The translations under genes and the position numbers were made by a program. A model generated the notes under the pieces. It ran no database searches. It saw only the letters and a program-made list of their open reading frames with translations, and was not told the DNA's origin. A stretch of 64,000 bases of DNA, from contig NZ_LRRR01000020.1 of NCBI RefSeq assembly GCF_001691415.1, positions 1-64,000 of the forward strand. Reading direction: 5' to 3'. Source of the DNA: Pararhodobacter sp. CCB-MM2 (GTDB lineage Bacteria > Pseudomonadota > Alphaproteobacteria > Rhodobacterales > Rhodobacteraceae). Below, one piece after another: positions 1 through 8,519 of the stretch (within the stretch, counting starts at the first letter, position 1; every line of letters begins with the position of its first letter).

Positions 1-41
1 AGGCGCGCGGGGTGGGTGGGCGGGAGCGTGCCTTGGCCGCC

Positions 42-740
42 TTATCCCAGATGCCGCGCCGCTTCCTTGCGGGCGAAGGACTTCAACCCGGCCCCATGCG
101 CGTCGATCCACGCCCGGCTGCGCTCAGGGTCGTGCTTGGAAAGATCGCGCACCCACCAGGCGACGGCTTTCTGCATGAACCAGTCGCGATCCGCGACGAA
201 GCCTTCGCACCAGCCCAGAACCCGCTCTCGCACGGCCAGATCGGCCTCTTTCGGGTTCGCCATCCGCGCCCAGGGCAAGGTCATCACCAAACTCGCGCGC
301 CGGGTCCACATGTTCTCATGCGCAATCCAGCGCTCCAGCCGGTCCAGCCGCGACGGATCGGCCACCAGCCGCCGCCCGCCCGCCGAACTGGCGTGATCCG
401 AGACCGCCCAGCCGTTGAAGCCCTCGGCCCAGCTTGCGATCAGCGCCCAAGCCGCCTCGTCCGGCCGCAGCCGCGCCTGCGTCAACAGCTTCGCCGCCGC
501 GACCATCGCCTCGTGGATGTCGCTGGCCCAAAGCCCCGAGGCCAAAGCCACGCGTTCCTCGACCGAGGCCTCGGCCCGCCATGCGGCGACGAGGTCATCG
601 ACCTGCGGGTTCGCAAGGCCCAGATAGGGGCGGTCGATCTTGTGATAGGCCCGCATTTCTTCGGCGCGGGCCGGATCGGCAAGGGCGGCAAGCTGCGCAA
701 GCGCGTTTTCGGTGGCGGTGTCGGTGCTGGGTTCGGTCAT
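42..740 (-). CDS. DNA alkylation repair protein, AlkD-like HEAT-repeat family
   Basis: The 232-residue protein resembles the AlkC/AlkD family of HEAT-like DNA glycosylases, which excise alkylated purines such as 3- and 7-alkyl adducts. The N-terminal stretch YHKIDRPYLGLANPQ matches the family's entry segment before the first helical repeat. Near the C-terminus, WFMQKAVAWWVRDLSKHDP is the family hallmark (the QKA..W.LR.....P pattern), and helical Ala/Arg-rich repeats lie between. Its ATG overlaps the stop of the upstream DUF3833 gene (ATGA at 737-740), so the two are probably co-translated at the distal end of the glmU-glmS operon. The family is a confident call; substrate range cannot be read from sequence. 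Confidence 0.8.
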   Translation of the reverse strand: MTEPSTDTATENALAQLAALADPARAEEMRAYHKIDRPYLGLANPQVDDLVAAWRAEASVEERVALASGLWASDIHEAMVAAAKLLTQARLRPDEAAWALIASWAEGFNGWAVSDHASSAGGRRLVADPSRLDRLERWIAHENMWTRRASLVMTLPWARMANPKEADLAVRERVLGWCEGFVADRDWFMQKAVAWWVRDLSKHDPERSRAWIDAHGAGLKSFARKEAARHLG

Positions 741-1265
741 TCTCGGGTCATCTCGAAGCGGACGCGCCCGACAGGGAGACCCCAGCGGCGCACAATCGCC
801 TCGTTGATAACCTTTCCATCGGGCGCGCGGTAGATCACGTCGGAGAAAGCCAGGCGCGTCACTCCCTCGAGCGATTCGAAATCGGCGGTGTAATCCATCC
901 TGATCGATTCGCCCTCCTCGATCACCACGGCCTCGCCCACGGTATCCTCGCGCCGTCCGGTCCAGCGGCCCGGCCCGGCGCGGTCGAAAACCCAGGTCAG
1001 CCGACCGGTCTGTCCGTCGTCATAGGTGAAGTCCTCGGCCACGGTCAGCCGATCACCTTCGAGGCGTCCGTGGAGCTGTGCATCGAAGCGACGCTCATCG
1101 CCGGTCAGATCGACGCGGAACACGCCCCGCCCCCGGATCTCGCCCACGAAGACATCGGCGAGGGTCAGGGACCCGGCGGTCTCGGGCGCGGTGGGGGTGC
1201 GGGCGCAGGCCGACAGGGCGAGCGCGGGGGGCAGCGAGCAGGATCAGGCGGCGGGAGACGTGCAT
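737..1265 (-). CDS. DUF3833 family lipoprotein, apparent 1-base frameshift in the signal peptide
   Basis: The mature domain (from about 1147 downward; for example RMDYTADFESLEGVTRLAF and DVIYRAPDGKVINEAI) fits the DUF3833 family of small proteobacterial lipoproteins of unknown function. An ATG at 1265 opens a good signal peptide (MHVSRRLILLAAP) but in another frame. The frames switch at a run of six C on the coding strand (1226-1231). With five C the protein would read straight into ALALSACAR, a lipobox with the acylated Cys, then into the mature domain. As read, the lipobox frame has a stop just upstream and no ATG or GTG. Either the base run is miscalled or the gene is switched off here. 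It overlaps the alkD-like gene by ATGA. Confidence 0.6.
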
Positions 1266-1316
1266 GGGGACCTCCGAGGGGCTTTCCCCAAGGTACGGCC
1301 CCCTGCCCCGCCTGGA

Positions 1317-1865
1317 TCACTCCTCGGCGTTGATGCCGGTCGGGAAGCCATCCAGCGTGCGCGTGTTCTTCTCGTCCCAATAGGCGGCCATCGCCGCCTC
1401 GTCGCGCTGATCCGCCCATTGCCGCAAGGTGTCACGATCGCCGCTGAACTCAAAGAACGGCACGGCATAGCCGCAGGAGGTCTGCACGAGGTCGACCTCC
1501 ATCACATAGATCTGCCGCGCGCCCGGGATCGGATCGAACAGGGCGTAGAGGTCCGTCCACTCGGCATCGCGCTGATGCACGGCGCGGGCCTCGCCATAGG
1601 CACGCAGGATCACCGGGCGGCGGTCGAAACTGCACCACATCAGCGTCATGCGCGGGTCGAGTTGTAGATGCCCGGCGGTCTCGTTGCCCGAGCCCGTGAC
1701 GTTGAGCCAGACCACCCGGTTCGGCCCCGTCACGCGCAGGCTGTCCATGCCCTTGGGCGAGATATTGACCCGGCCCGTGGGCGCGGCAGTCCCCACGAAG
1801 AACATGTGCTGCGCCGCGATCAGGCGCAGATGGTCGTCCTCGAAATGCGGGAACTGCTTGGCCAT
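1317..1865 (-). CDS. Pyridoxamine 5'-phosphate oxidase family (split-barrel flavin-binding) protein
   Basis: The 182-residue protein has the PNPOx-like split beta-barrel pattern: an N-terminal strand FFVGTAAPTGRVNISPKG, then NRVVWLNVTGSGNETAGHL, then MTLMWCSFDRRPVILRAYG. This subgroup is usually annotated as a pyridoxamine 5'-phosphate oxidase-related protein and probably binds FMN or a deazaflavin; a true PdxH role is unlikely because the protein is short. Its ATG shares bases with the glmS stop (TAATG at 1863-1867), so it is translationally coupled to glmS. Substrate unknown. Confidence 0.8.
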   Translation of the reverse strand: MAKQFPHFEDDHLRLIAAQHMFFVGTAAPTGRVNISPKGMDSLRVTGPNRVVWLNVTGSGNETAGHLQLDPRMTLMWCSFDRRPVILRAYGEARAVHQRDAEWTDLYALFDPIPGARQIYVMEVDLVQTSCGYAVPFFEFSGDRDTLRQWADQRDEAAMAAYWDEKNTRTLDGFPTGINAEE

Positions 1866-3682
1866 TATTCCACCGTCACGGATTTCGCGAGGTTGCGCGG
1901 CTGGTCCACGTCGGTGCCGCGCGCCAGCGCAGTGTGATAGGCCAGCATCTGCGCCGGGACCGCGTAGACGATGGGCGCGATCAGATCCGAAACCGTGGGC
2001 ATCGCCAGCTGCGCCCAGACCTTGCCGGCCTCATCGAGCCCCGCGCGGTCCGAGATCAGCACCACGAGGCCCTGACGCGCCATGACCTCCTGCATGTTGG
2101 ACACGGTCTTCTCGTAAAGCGCGTCGCGGGGGGCCATGACGATCACCGGCAGGGTCTTGTCGATCAGCGCGATGGGGCCGTGCTTCAGCTCGCCCGAGGC
2201 ATAGCCCTCGGCGTGGATGTAGCTGATTTCCTTGAGTTTCAGCGCAGCTTCCAGCGCCAAGGGGTACATCACCCCGCGCCCCAAGAAGAGCACGTCCTGC
2301 GCCTCGGCGATCTTGCGGGCGAGCGCCTTGATCTCTTCCTCGCGGTCGAGGGCCTGGGCCAACGTGCCAGGCAGCATGCGCAGCTCGGCCAGCTTCTCGG
2401 CCAGCGCCGCATCGTCGAGGCGGCCCCGGTCATGGGCGGCCTTCAGGGCCAGCAGGCACAGGACCAGCAGCTGCGCGGTGAAGCCCTTGGTCGAGGCGAC
2501 CGAGATCTCGGGCCCGGCAAGGATCGGCAGCGCCACATCGGTTTCCCGCGCGATGGACGAGGTCGGCACGTTCACCACGCCGATCGTCCGCTCCAGCTTG
2601 CCGTCCACATGGCGCAGGGCTGCCAAGGTGTCCGCGGTCTCGCCAGATTGGCTGACGAAGATGCCGATGCCCTTGTCGCTGAGGACCGGCTGGCGATAGC
2701 GGAATTCCGAGGCGATATCGATGTCGCAGGGCAGGCCCGCGATCTGCTCGAACCAGTATTTCGCCACCTGCGTCGCGTAATGGCCGGTGCCGCAGGCAAC
2801 CATCGTCACGCGGTCGCATTGGCTGAAATCGACGCTCTCGGGGAAGGCCAGCGATTGCCCGTCCGGCGCAAGGTGGAAGGCCAGACCGGCGCCAAGCACC
2901 GAGGGCTGCTCGTGAATTTCCTTGGCCATGAAGTGCTTATGGCCCGCCTTGTCGACCCGCGTCTGATCCAGACGGATGGTGGTCACGGCCCGGTTCACGC
3001 GGTTGCCCGACAGGTCATAGAAGGTCGCGCCGGCGCGGGTCACGACGACCCAATCGCCTTCCTCAAGGTAAGTCACGCGGTCGGTCATCGGCGCCAAGGC
3101 AATCGCATCAGAGCCGAGGAACATCTCGCCCTCGCCCCAGCCCACGGCCAAGGGCGAGCCCTTGCGGGCGCCGATCATCAGGTCTTCCTCGCCCTCGAAC
3201 AGGAAGGCGAGCGCGAAGGCCCCGTCCAGCCGCGCCAGCGTTGCGCCGACGGCCTGCTGCGGGTCCATGCCCTGATCCATGTGGTGCCGGGTCAGCAGCG
3301 CGACCGTCTCGGTATCGGTATCCGTCTCATGACCCAGACCCGCCGCCGCCAGCTCTTCACGCAGGCTGCGGAAGTTCTCGATGATGCCGTTGTGGACGAC
3401 GGTCACCGGGCCCGACCGATGCGGATGCGCGTTCTTAACGTTAGGTTCGCCATGGGTGGCCCAACGGGTGTGGCCGATGCCGGCCTTCCCGGCGAGGGGT
3501 TCATGCACCAGAAGGTCCGACAGGTTCACCAGCTTGCCGACGGCGCGGCGGCGGTCGAGCTTGCCCGTGTTCACCGTGGCGATGCCCGCGCTGTCATAGC
3601 CGCGATATTCCAGCCGCTTGAGCGACTCGAGGATCAGCGGCGACACCTCATGCGATCCCAGAACCCCGACGATCCCGCACAT
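1865..3682 (-). CDS. glmS: Glutamine--fructose-6-phosphate aminotransferase (isomerizing)
   Basis: GlmS makes glucosamine-6-phosphate from fructose-6-phosphate and glutamine, the first step to UDP-GlcNAc for peptidoglycan and lipid A. It begins MCGIVGV, with the catalytic Cys directly after Met, as in class II glutaminase domains. Two SIS sugar-isomerase domains follow; SQSGETADTLAAL is the first SIS phosphate-binding loop, and the C-terminus ends in the usual LAKSVTVE form. The 605-residue length is normal. It starts four bases after the glmU stop, so glmU-glmS form an operon. I saw no glmS ribozyme, which is a Gram-positive feature. Confidence 0.97.
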   Translation of the reverse strand: MCGIVGVLGSHEVSPLILESLKRLEYRGYDSAGIATVNTGKLDRRRAVGKLVNLSDLLVHEPLAGKAGIGHTRWATHGEPNVKNAHPHRSGPVTVVHNGIIENFRSLREELAAAGLGHETDTDTETVALLTRHHMDQGMDPQQAVGATLARLDGAFALAFLFEGEEDLMIGARKGSPLAVGWGEGEMFLGSDAIALAPMTDRVTYLEEGDWVVVTRAGATFYDLSGNRVNRAVTTIRLDQTRVDKAGHKHFMAKEIHEQPSVLGAGLAFHLAPDGQSLAFPESVDFSQCDRVTMVACGTGHYATQVAKYWFEQIAGLPCDIDIASEFRYRQPVLSDKGIGIFVSQSGETADTLAALRHVDGKLERTIGVVNVPTSSIARETDVALPILAGPEISVASTKGFTAQLLVLCLLALKAAHDRGRLDDAALAEKLAELRMLPGTLAQALDREEEIKALARKIAEAQDVLFLGRGVMYPLALEAALKLKEISYIHAEGYASGELKHGPIALIDKTLPVIVMAPRDALYEKTVSNMQEVMARQGLVVLISDRAGLDEAGKVWAQLAMPTVSDLIAPIVYAVPAQMLAYHTALARGTDVDQPRNLAKSVTVE

Positions 3683-3686
3683 GCTC

Positions 3687-5039
3687 TCAACCCTCTTTCT
3701 TTTTCGACGCTTTCAGCGCCTTCAATCGGTCCATCAGCCGAACGGCCAGACCGGGTTTGTTGTCCTGACGCGCCCGCGCGATCGCCAAAGCCTCGGCCGG
3801 GACGTCCTGCGTGATCACCGAGCCCGAGCCCGTCATCGCCCGGTCGCCGACCTTCACCGGCGCGACCAGCATGGTGTTCGAGCCGATGAAAGCGTTCTTG
3901 CCGATCACGGTGCGGTGCTTGAAGACACCGTCGTAATTGCAGGTGATGGTGCCCGCGCCGATATTCGTGCCCTCGCCCACATCCGCGTCACCAATATAGG
4001 TCAGGTGGTTCACCTTGGCGCCTTCTTCGATATTGGCGTTCTTGATCTCGACGAAATTGCCGACATGGGCATGTTCCGCCAGATAGGCATCGGGGCGCAG
4101 GCGGGCGAAGGGGCCGACCGTGGCGCCGCGGCTGACATGGCAACCCTCCAGATGGCAGAACGCGCGGATCGTGGCATCGGTCTCGACGGTGACGCCGGGG
4201 CCGAAGACCACATTGGGGCCCACGACGGCGTCGCGACCGATCACCGTGTCCAGCGCGAAATGGATGGTCTCCGGCGCGATCAGGTTCACGCCATTCTCGA
4301 ACGCCTCGGCCCGCATCCGTTGCTGGAAGGCGGCCTCGGCGGCGGCCAGCTCGGCGCGGGTGTTGATGCCCAGCGTCTCGGCCTCGTCGCAGCGCACGGC
4401 GCCGACCGAGAGACCCTTTTGTCTGGCAATAGCCACAATGTCGGTTAAGTAGAATTCACCGGCAGCATTCTCGTTTCCGACACCATCGATAAGTTCGAAA
4501 AGTGTCATCGCATCCGCGCAAACAACGCCCGAGTTGCACAGGGTGATGGCGCGGTCGGCCTCGGTCGCGTCCTTGTATTCGACGATCCGCTCCAGCTGCT
4601 CACCGTCCATCACGAGGCGCCCGTAGCGGCCCGGATCGGCGGCCTCGAAGCCAAGTACGACGACGGCGTGACGCTCGCGGGCTTCGCGCATCGCTTCTAG
4701 CGTTTCGATGCGGACAAAAGGCGTGTCACCATAGAGGATCACCGCATCACCCTTGAAACCGCCGAGGGCCTCGCGCGCCTGAGCGACGGCATGGGCGGTG
4801 CCCAGCTGCTCCGCCTGATGGGCGATGTGAACCTCGGGATCTTCAGCGCGGGCGGCTTTGGCGACGGCCTCGGCACCGTGGCCGGTCACGACGACGACGC
4901 GCTCCGGCGACAGCTGCGCGCCGGTGCGCAAGGCATGGGCCAGAAGCGGTGCGCCACCCAGCGGATGCAGGACCTTCGGAAGGTCAGAGTTCATCCGGCT
5001 GCCAAGGCCGGCGGCAAGGATGACGAGGGAGACGGACAT
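3687..5039 (-). CDS. glmU: Bifunctional UDP-N-acetylglucosamine pyrophosphorylase / glucosamine-1-phosphate N-acetyltransferase
   Basis: GlmU acetylates glucosamine-1-phosphate and uridylylates it to UDP-GlcNAc, the steps after GlmS. The N-terminal nucleotidyltransferase motif LAAGLGSRMNSDLPKVLH is intact. The C-terminal half is a left-handed beta-helix of hexapeptide repeats (for example IGRDAVVGPNVVFGPGV and NIGAGTITCNYDG), carrying the acetyltransferase site. An in-frame TTG lies 15 bases upstream (5054), but the ATG at 5039 is preferred: it has an AGCAGG ribosome-binding site about 7 bases upstream, inside the extra codons, and starts right before the conserved strand (MSVSLVILAAG). The protein is then 450 residues. 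Confidence 0.96.
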   Translation of the reverse strand: MSVSLVILAAGLGSRMNSDLPKVLHPLGGAPLLAHALRTGAQLSPERVVVVTGHGAEAVAKAARAEDPEVHIAHQAEQLGTAHAVAQAREALGGFKGDAVILYGDTPFVRIETLEAMREARERHAVVVLGFEAADPGRYGRLVMDGEQLERIVEYKDATEADRAITLCNSGVVCADAMTLFELIDGVGNENAAGEFYLTDIVAIARQKGLSVGAVRCDEAETLGINTRAELAAAEAAFQQRMRAEAFENGVNLIAPETIHFALDTVIGRDAVVGPNVVFGPGVTVETDATIRAFCHLEGCHVSRGATVGPFARLRPDAYLAEHAHVGNFVEIKNANIEEGAKVNHLTYIGDADVGEGTNIGAGTITCNYDGVFKHRTVIGKNAFIGSNTMLVAPVKVGDRAMTGSGSVITQDVPAEALAIARARQDNKPGLAVRLMDRLKALKASKKKEG

Positions 5040-5169
5040 GCGGTACCTGCTCAAGATTTTCGCCCGTTTTACCCCACGGCAGAGTCAATGCAAGGCGGGG
5101 CCCGATCACAGCGCGTGACAGGCTGAAACACGGGCAGGAACCCGCGCGCGAAACGGTCACGATGATGCC

Positions 5170-5200
5170 TTGCGCGCCGCGGTGCGGCCCATGCTAGGCT
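5170..5200 (+). promoter_or_regulatory. Possible promoter of the DUF1499 gene
   Basis: A TTGCGC (-35-like) lies 17 bases before GCTAGG in the string ATGCTAGGCT, about 50 bases upstream of the ATG at 5250. Similar CTAG-containing strings precede several other genes here. This is a visual match only. Confidence 0.3.
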
Positions 5201-5249
5201 GGGACTTCTCCCGGCAATCGGGAGGACGGAAAGACAGGGACGGTTTCGT

Positions 5250-5666
5250 ATGAGGATCTTCGGAGCTTTCGCGGTGATACTGGCGCTGATTGCGGTCGGC
5301 TTCGCGGTCTATGTCCGCGTGGCCCCGTCAGACCCCGCGCGCTGGCATGTCGACCCGCTGACGGTGGCCGATCCTTTCCAGCCGCATTTCGCCCGTGTCG
5401 ACCGTGTGGTCGCACAGCCGCCGCAGATCGTCGCGCAAAGCATTGCCCGGCACGCAGACATGGAGGGCGCCGTTCTGCTGGCCGGCGATGCGCAAGACGG
5501 CACCTGGGTGGCGCGGACACCGATCATGGGCTACCCGGATTATGTGTCGATCCGCCTGATCCCCGAGGGCGAAGGTACCCGCATCGTCGCTTTCTCGCGC
5601 TCAAGGTTCGGCTATTCCGACCGGGGCGTGAACCGCGCCCGGCTGGGTCGGTGGTTGCCCGAGTGA
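5250..5666 (+). CDS. DUF1499 domain-containing protein
   Basis: The 138-residue protein has one N-terminal membrane anchor (residues about 2-22, hydrophobic). A short domain follows, with the DUF1499 pattern WHVDPLTVADP near the front and FSRSRFGYSDRGVNRAR near the end. The function of DUF1499 is unknown; members are usually membrane-anchored or lipoproteins facing the periplasm. It is divergent from glmU and convergent with the DUF815 ATPase gene, so it is probably a single-gene unit. Confidence 0.8.
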   Translation: MRIFGAFAVILALIAVGFAVYVRVAPSDPARWHVDPLTVADPFQPHFARVDRVVAQPPQIVAQSIARHADMEGAVLLAGDAQDGTWVARTPIMGYPDYVSIRLIPEGEGTRIVAFSRSRFGYSDRGVNRARLGRWLPE

Positions 5667-5689
5667 TCCCCCAAAGTGAGCCGGCGTAG

Positions 5690-5708
5690 GGTGGGGTTTC
5701 ACCCCACC
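5690..5708. repeat. Hairpin in a convergent gene gap (possible bidirectional terminator or REP-like unit)
   Basis: GGTGGGGT and ACCCCACC form a perfect 8-bp stem around a TTC loop, in the short gap between two convergent genes. There is no U-run. Its position fits a bidirectional stop or a dispersed palindromic repeat. Confidence 0.45.
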
Positions 5709-5719
5709 GCTCGCGTCCC

Positions 5720-6562
5720 TCAGACCGCGTGCCCCATCCGTCCCGCGAGGTCGCAGAAGAACTGCCACGCCACCCGGCCCGAGCGCCCACCGCGCGTCGC
5801 CTGCCATTCGATGGCCTCGGCCCGCAGTTGCGCCGGGTCCACGACCAGCCCGTGCTCGGCGATATAGCCGTCGATCATCGCCAGATAATCGTCCTGCGAA
5901 CAAGGGTGGAAGCCCAGCCACAGGCCAAAGCGGTCGGACAGCGAGACCTTCTCCTCGACGGCCTCGCCCGGCGTGATCGCGGTCGAGCGCTCGTTCTCGA
6001 TCATGTCGCGCGGCATCAGGTGGCGGCGGTTCGAGGTGGCATAGAGGATCACATTGGCCGGACGGCCCTCGATCCCGCCATCCAGCACCGCCTTCAGCGA
6101 TTTGTAATGCGTGTCGTCATGCGAGAACGACAGGTCATCGCAGAACAGCACGAAGCGGCGATCCGGCGCGCTGCGAAGATGGTTCAGCAGCCGGCCGACC
6201 GAGGGCAGATCCTCGCGCTGGATCTCGACCAGCGTGCAGGGGTGGCCTTGGGCCAGAACCTCGGCATGGACGGCCTTCACCAGCGACGACTTGCCCATCC
6301 CGCGCGAGCCCCAGAGCAGCGCGTTGTTCGCCGCATAGCCGCGCGCGAATTGCAGCGTGTTCTGCAGCAGGATGTCGCGCGCACGTCCGATGCCATGCAG
6401 CAGCGAGAGCGGCACGCGGCTGACCTGCGGGACGGGTTCCAGCCGGTCGGGCGTGGTGTGCCAGACAAAGGCATCGGCCCCGGTGAAATCCGGGGCCGGC
6501 GCGGGTGCAGGGCTGAGACGCTCAAGCGCCTCGGCGATGCGGGTCAGGATCAGATCAGTCAT
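5720..6562 (-). CDS. DUF815 family AAA-type ATPase
   Basis: The 280-residue protein is an AAA-like P-loop ATPase of the DUF815 family. Walker A is GSRGMGKS (residues 85-92) and Walker B is FVLFCDDLSF (137-146). TSNRRHLMPRDM is the sensor-1 region usual for this family. Function is not established. Its ATG overlaps the tatC stop by four bases (6559-6562), so it is the last gene of the tatABC unit. That tempts a link to protein export, but the link is positional only. Confidence 0.85.
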   Translation of the reverse strand: MTDLILTRIAEALERLSPAPAPAPDFTGADAFVWHTTPDRLEPVPQVSRVPLSLLHGIGRARDILLQNTLQFARGYAANNALLWGSRGMGKSSLVKAVHAEVLAQGHPCTLVEIQREDLPSVGRLLNHLRSAPDRRFVLFCDDLSFSHDDTHYKSLKAVLDGGIEGRPANVILYATSNRRHLMPRDMIENERSTAITPGEAVEEKVSLSDRFGLWLGFHPCSQDDYLAMIDGYIAEHGLVVDPAQLRAEAIEWQATRGGRSGRVAWQFFCDLAGRMGHAV

Positions 6563-7446
6563 TCTTCCAGGTCTTCAGGGTCCAACAGGCCTTCGGCGAT
6601 CAGCTCGGCGTTGCGCTTCTTCTCCACGCGACCAACGAGGATTACCGAGATCTCGTAGAGCGCATAGACGACCGTGAACAGGATCACCTGCGTCACCACA
6701 TCCGGCGGCGTCACGAGGGCCGCGAGCACCAGGATCCCCACGACCGCCCATTTGCGACCCGCGCGCAGGGCCGCGGCCGAGATCAGCCCGGCCTTGCCCA
6801 TCAGCGTCAGCAGCACGGGCAGCTGGAAGCACAGGCCGAAGGCGATGATCATCTTCAGCGTGATGTCGAGCGTCTCGTTGACCTTGCCGTTGAAGACAAT
6901 GTCGATCCCTTGCGAGGCCGCCATCTCGACCGGCGTGGACCCTGCCCCGCCTTCGGTAAAATAGGCGGCGATCAGCGAAGGGACGTCGGCAAAGCCCAGA
7001 AAGAAGCCCATCGCCATCGGCACCACGACGTAATGCGCGAAGGCGGCGCCCATCAGGAACAGCACGGGCGAGGAGATCAGGAACGGCAGGAAGGCGTTCT
7101 GTTCGGATTTGTAGAGGCCCGGCGCCACGAAGCGCCACAGCTGGTAACCGATCACCGGGAAGGCCAGCACGAAGCCGCCGACCATCGAGATCTGCACCAG
7201 CGTGAAGAAATACTCCTGCGGCGCGGTGTATTGCATCACCGGGTTCGGGTTGCCCAGCGAGCGCATCGTGTCCTCGATCGGATGGAGCAGGAAATCGAGC
7301 AGCTGGTCACCGAAGGCGAAGCAGAAGACCATGGCCACCACGAAGGCGACCACGGACCAGATCAGGCGGCTGCGCAGTTCGGCCAGATGCTCGATCAGCG
7401 GGGCCGAGCTGTCGTCGATGGTATCGGCTTGGGGTTTCGCGGCCAT
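6559..7446 (-). CDS. tatC: Sec-independent protein translocase subunit TatC
   Basis: TatC is the polytopic receptor of the twin-arginine translocase, recognising RR signal peptides of folded proteins. The 295-residue protein begins with the conserved cytoplasmic segment APLIEHLAELRSRLIWS and has six hydrophobic helices. The conserved loop FVAPGLYKSEQNAFLPF precedes TM3, and PPDVVTQVILFTVVYALYE is the C-terminal pair. A longer-than-usual periplasmic stretch (around GGAGSTPVEMAASQGIDIVFNGKVNETL) lies between TM3 and TM4, as in other alphaproteobacteria. It follows tatB by two bases. Confidence 0.96.
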   Translation of the reverse strand: MAAKPQADTIDDSSAPLIEHLAELRSRLIWSVVAFVVAMVFCFAFGDQLLDFLLHPIEDTMRSLGNPNPVMQYTAPQEYFFTLVQISMVGGFVLAFPVIGYQLWRFVAPGLYKSEQNAFLPFLISSPVLFLMGAAFAHYVVVPMAMGFFLGFADVPSLIAAYFTEGGAGSTPVEMAASQGIDIVFNGKVNETLDITLKMIIAFGLCFQLPVLLTLMGKAGLISAAALRAGRKWAVVGILVLAALVTPPDVVTQVILFTVVYALYEISVILVGRVEKKRNAELIAEGLLDPEDLEE

Positions 7447-7448
7447 GG

Positions 7449-8075
7449 TCAGCGTTCGGCTTCCGGCTGGGGACGCGGCGGGGTGGCGTCCGCGTCAGAC
7501 GAAGTCTCGGGGGTCGTTTCGGCACGCGCGGAGGCCTCTGCCTCGCGGCGGGCACGGATATCCGCGGCCTGCTGGCGCGCGGCGTTCGATTTCTCGACCC
7601 GTTTCAGGCGCTCGGCCTCAGTCGCCGACAATTCGGCATTGCGACGGGCGAGGTCCTGCGCGGCGATTTCGTCATCCTCGGCCTCGGCCACATCCTCGAT
7701 GGAGACCGGGCTGACCTCGGCGGAGGCGGGCGGCATCGTCGGGTTCGCCTTCGAGCCCGCAGCGGGGCTGCCGGGCTTCCGCACATCCGGTCGGTTGACG
7801 CCGATATCCTTGAATTCCTTCTCGATATCGTCGAATCCCGTGGCTTCCTTGAAGCCCTGCCCTGAGGCCGTGCGCTTGAAATCCTTGACGATGTCGTTGA
7901 CGCCGGTTTCCTTGGCGGCCGCATCCATGGCGCGCTGGAACTCGCGCGCCATGCCCCGGGCCTTGCCGGTGACCTGGCCCAGCGTGTGGAACATCTTGGG
8001 CAGGTCCTTGGGACCGACCACGATCAACGCCACGACGCCGACGACCAGCATTTCGGACATGCCGATGTCGAACAT
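7449..8075 (-). CDS. tatB: Sec-independent protein translocase protein TatB
   Basis: TatB pairs with TatC to bind twin-arginine signal peptides. The start MFDIGMSEMLVVGVVALIV is a single TM helix followed by the hinge VVGPKDLPKM and an amphipathic helix (FHTLGQVTGKARGMAREF). The remaining 120 or so residues are charged, Ala/Glu-rich and probably disordered, with helical coiled-coil-like stretches near residues 150-190. At 208 residues it is longer than E. coli TatB (171). It sits between tatA (38 bases upstream) and tatC. Confidence 0.94.
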   Translation of the reverse strand: MFDIGMSEMLVVGVVALIVVGPKDLPKMFHTLGQVTGKARGMAREFQRAMDAAAKETGVNDIVKDFKRTASGQGFKEATGFDDIEKEFKDIGVNRPDVRKPGSPAAGSKANPTMPPASAEVSPVSIEDVAEAEDDEIAAQDLARRNAELSATEAERLKRVEKSNAARQQAADIRARREAEASARAETTPETSSDADATPPRPQPEAER

Positions 8076-8113
8076 GAGCCGCTCCTTGCGGTGTCAGGAA
8101 GGAAAGCGCGAAA

Positions 8114-8341
8114 TCACGCGCGGTCGCGCGGCTCGGTCTGCGGGGTCACGTCGCGGGCGTTCTCGGCCGGGGTCTCGCGCTGGTTCTCCAGCTCCTCGCT
8201 GCCGTCCTTCACGCCGCGCTTGAACGCGGTGATGCCTTTGCCGACTTCGCCCATCAGGCTCGAGACCTTACCGCGGCCAAAGAGCACGAGGACGACCACG
8301 GCGATCAGGAGAAGGCCGGGAATACCGATATTGTTGAGCAT
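8114..8341 (-). CDS. tatA: Sec-independent protein translocase protein TatA
   Basis: TatA oligomerises to form the translocation patch. The ATG at 8341 gives 75 residues: a TM helix (IGIPGLLLIAVVVLVLFG), then the hinge FGRGKVSSLMGEVGKG and an amphipathic helix, then a charged tail. The open frame runs further upstream, but this start is favoured by the family alignment and by AAAGGA about 8-13 bases before it. First gene of tatA-tatB-tatC-DUF815. Confidence 0.94.
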   Translation of the reverse strand: MLNNIGIPGLLLIAVVVLVLFGRGKVSSLMGEVGKGITAFKRGVKDGSEELENQRETPAENARDVTPQTEPRDRA

Positions 8342-8476
8342 GGCTCTGTCCTTTTCTGCGGGGCCCATTCGGCGCGGATCGGCCGGCCGGGCGCTGACTT
8401 CTCCCCTGAAATAGGCCTTTGCGCGCCGCGATCCTAGACTGATTCCGGCGCCAAAGGGGGTGGCGGGGCGGCTCTC

Positions 8477-8494
8477 CTGACAGTATTTTGTCAG
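8477..8494. promoter_or_regulatory. Perfect palindrome, candidate operator of the adjacent HTH gene
   Basis: CTGACA-N6-TGTCAG forms two perfect 6-bp half sites in the divergent tatA/HTH intergenic region, ending 25 bases before the HTH start codon. The size and symmetry suit a dimeric HTH repressor, most simply autoregulation by the adjacent gene. No experimental support is available here. Confidence 0.5.
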
Positions 8495-8519
8495 TTGCTC
8501 CCGTCGAAAGTGAGGCGCC

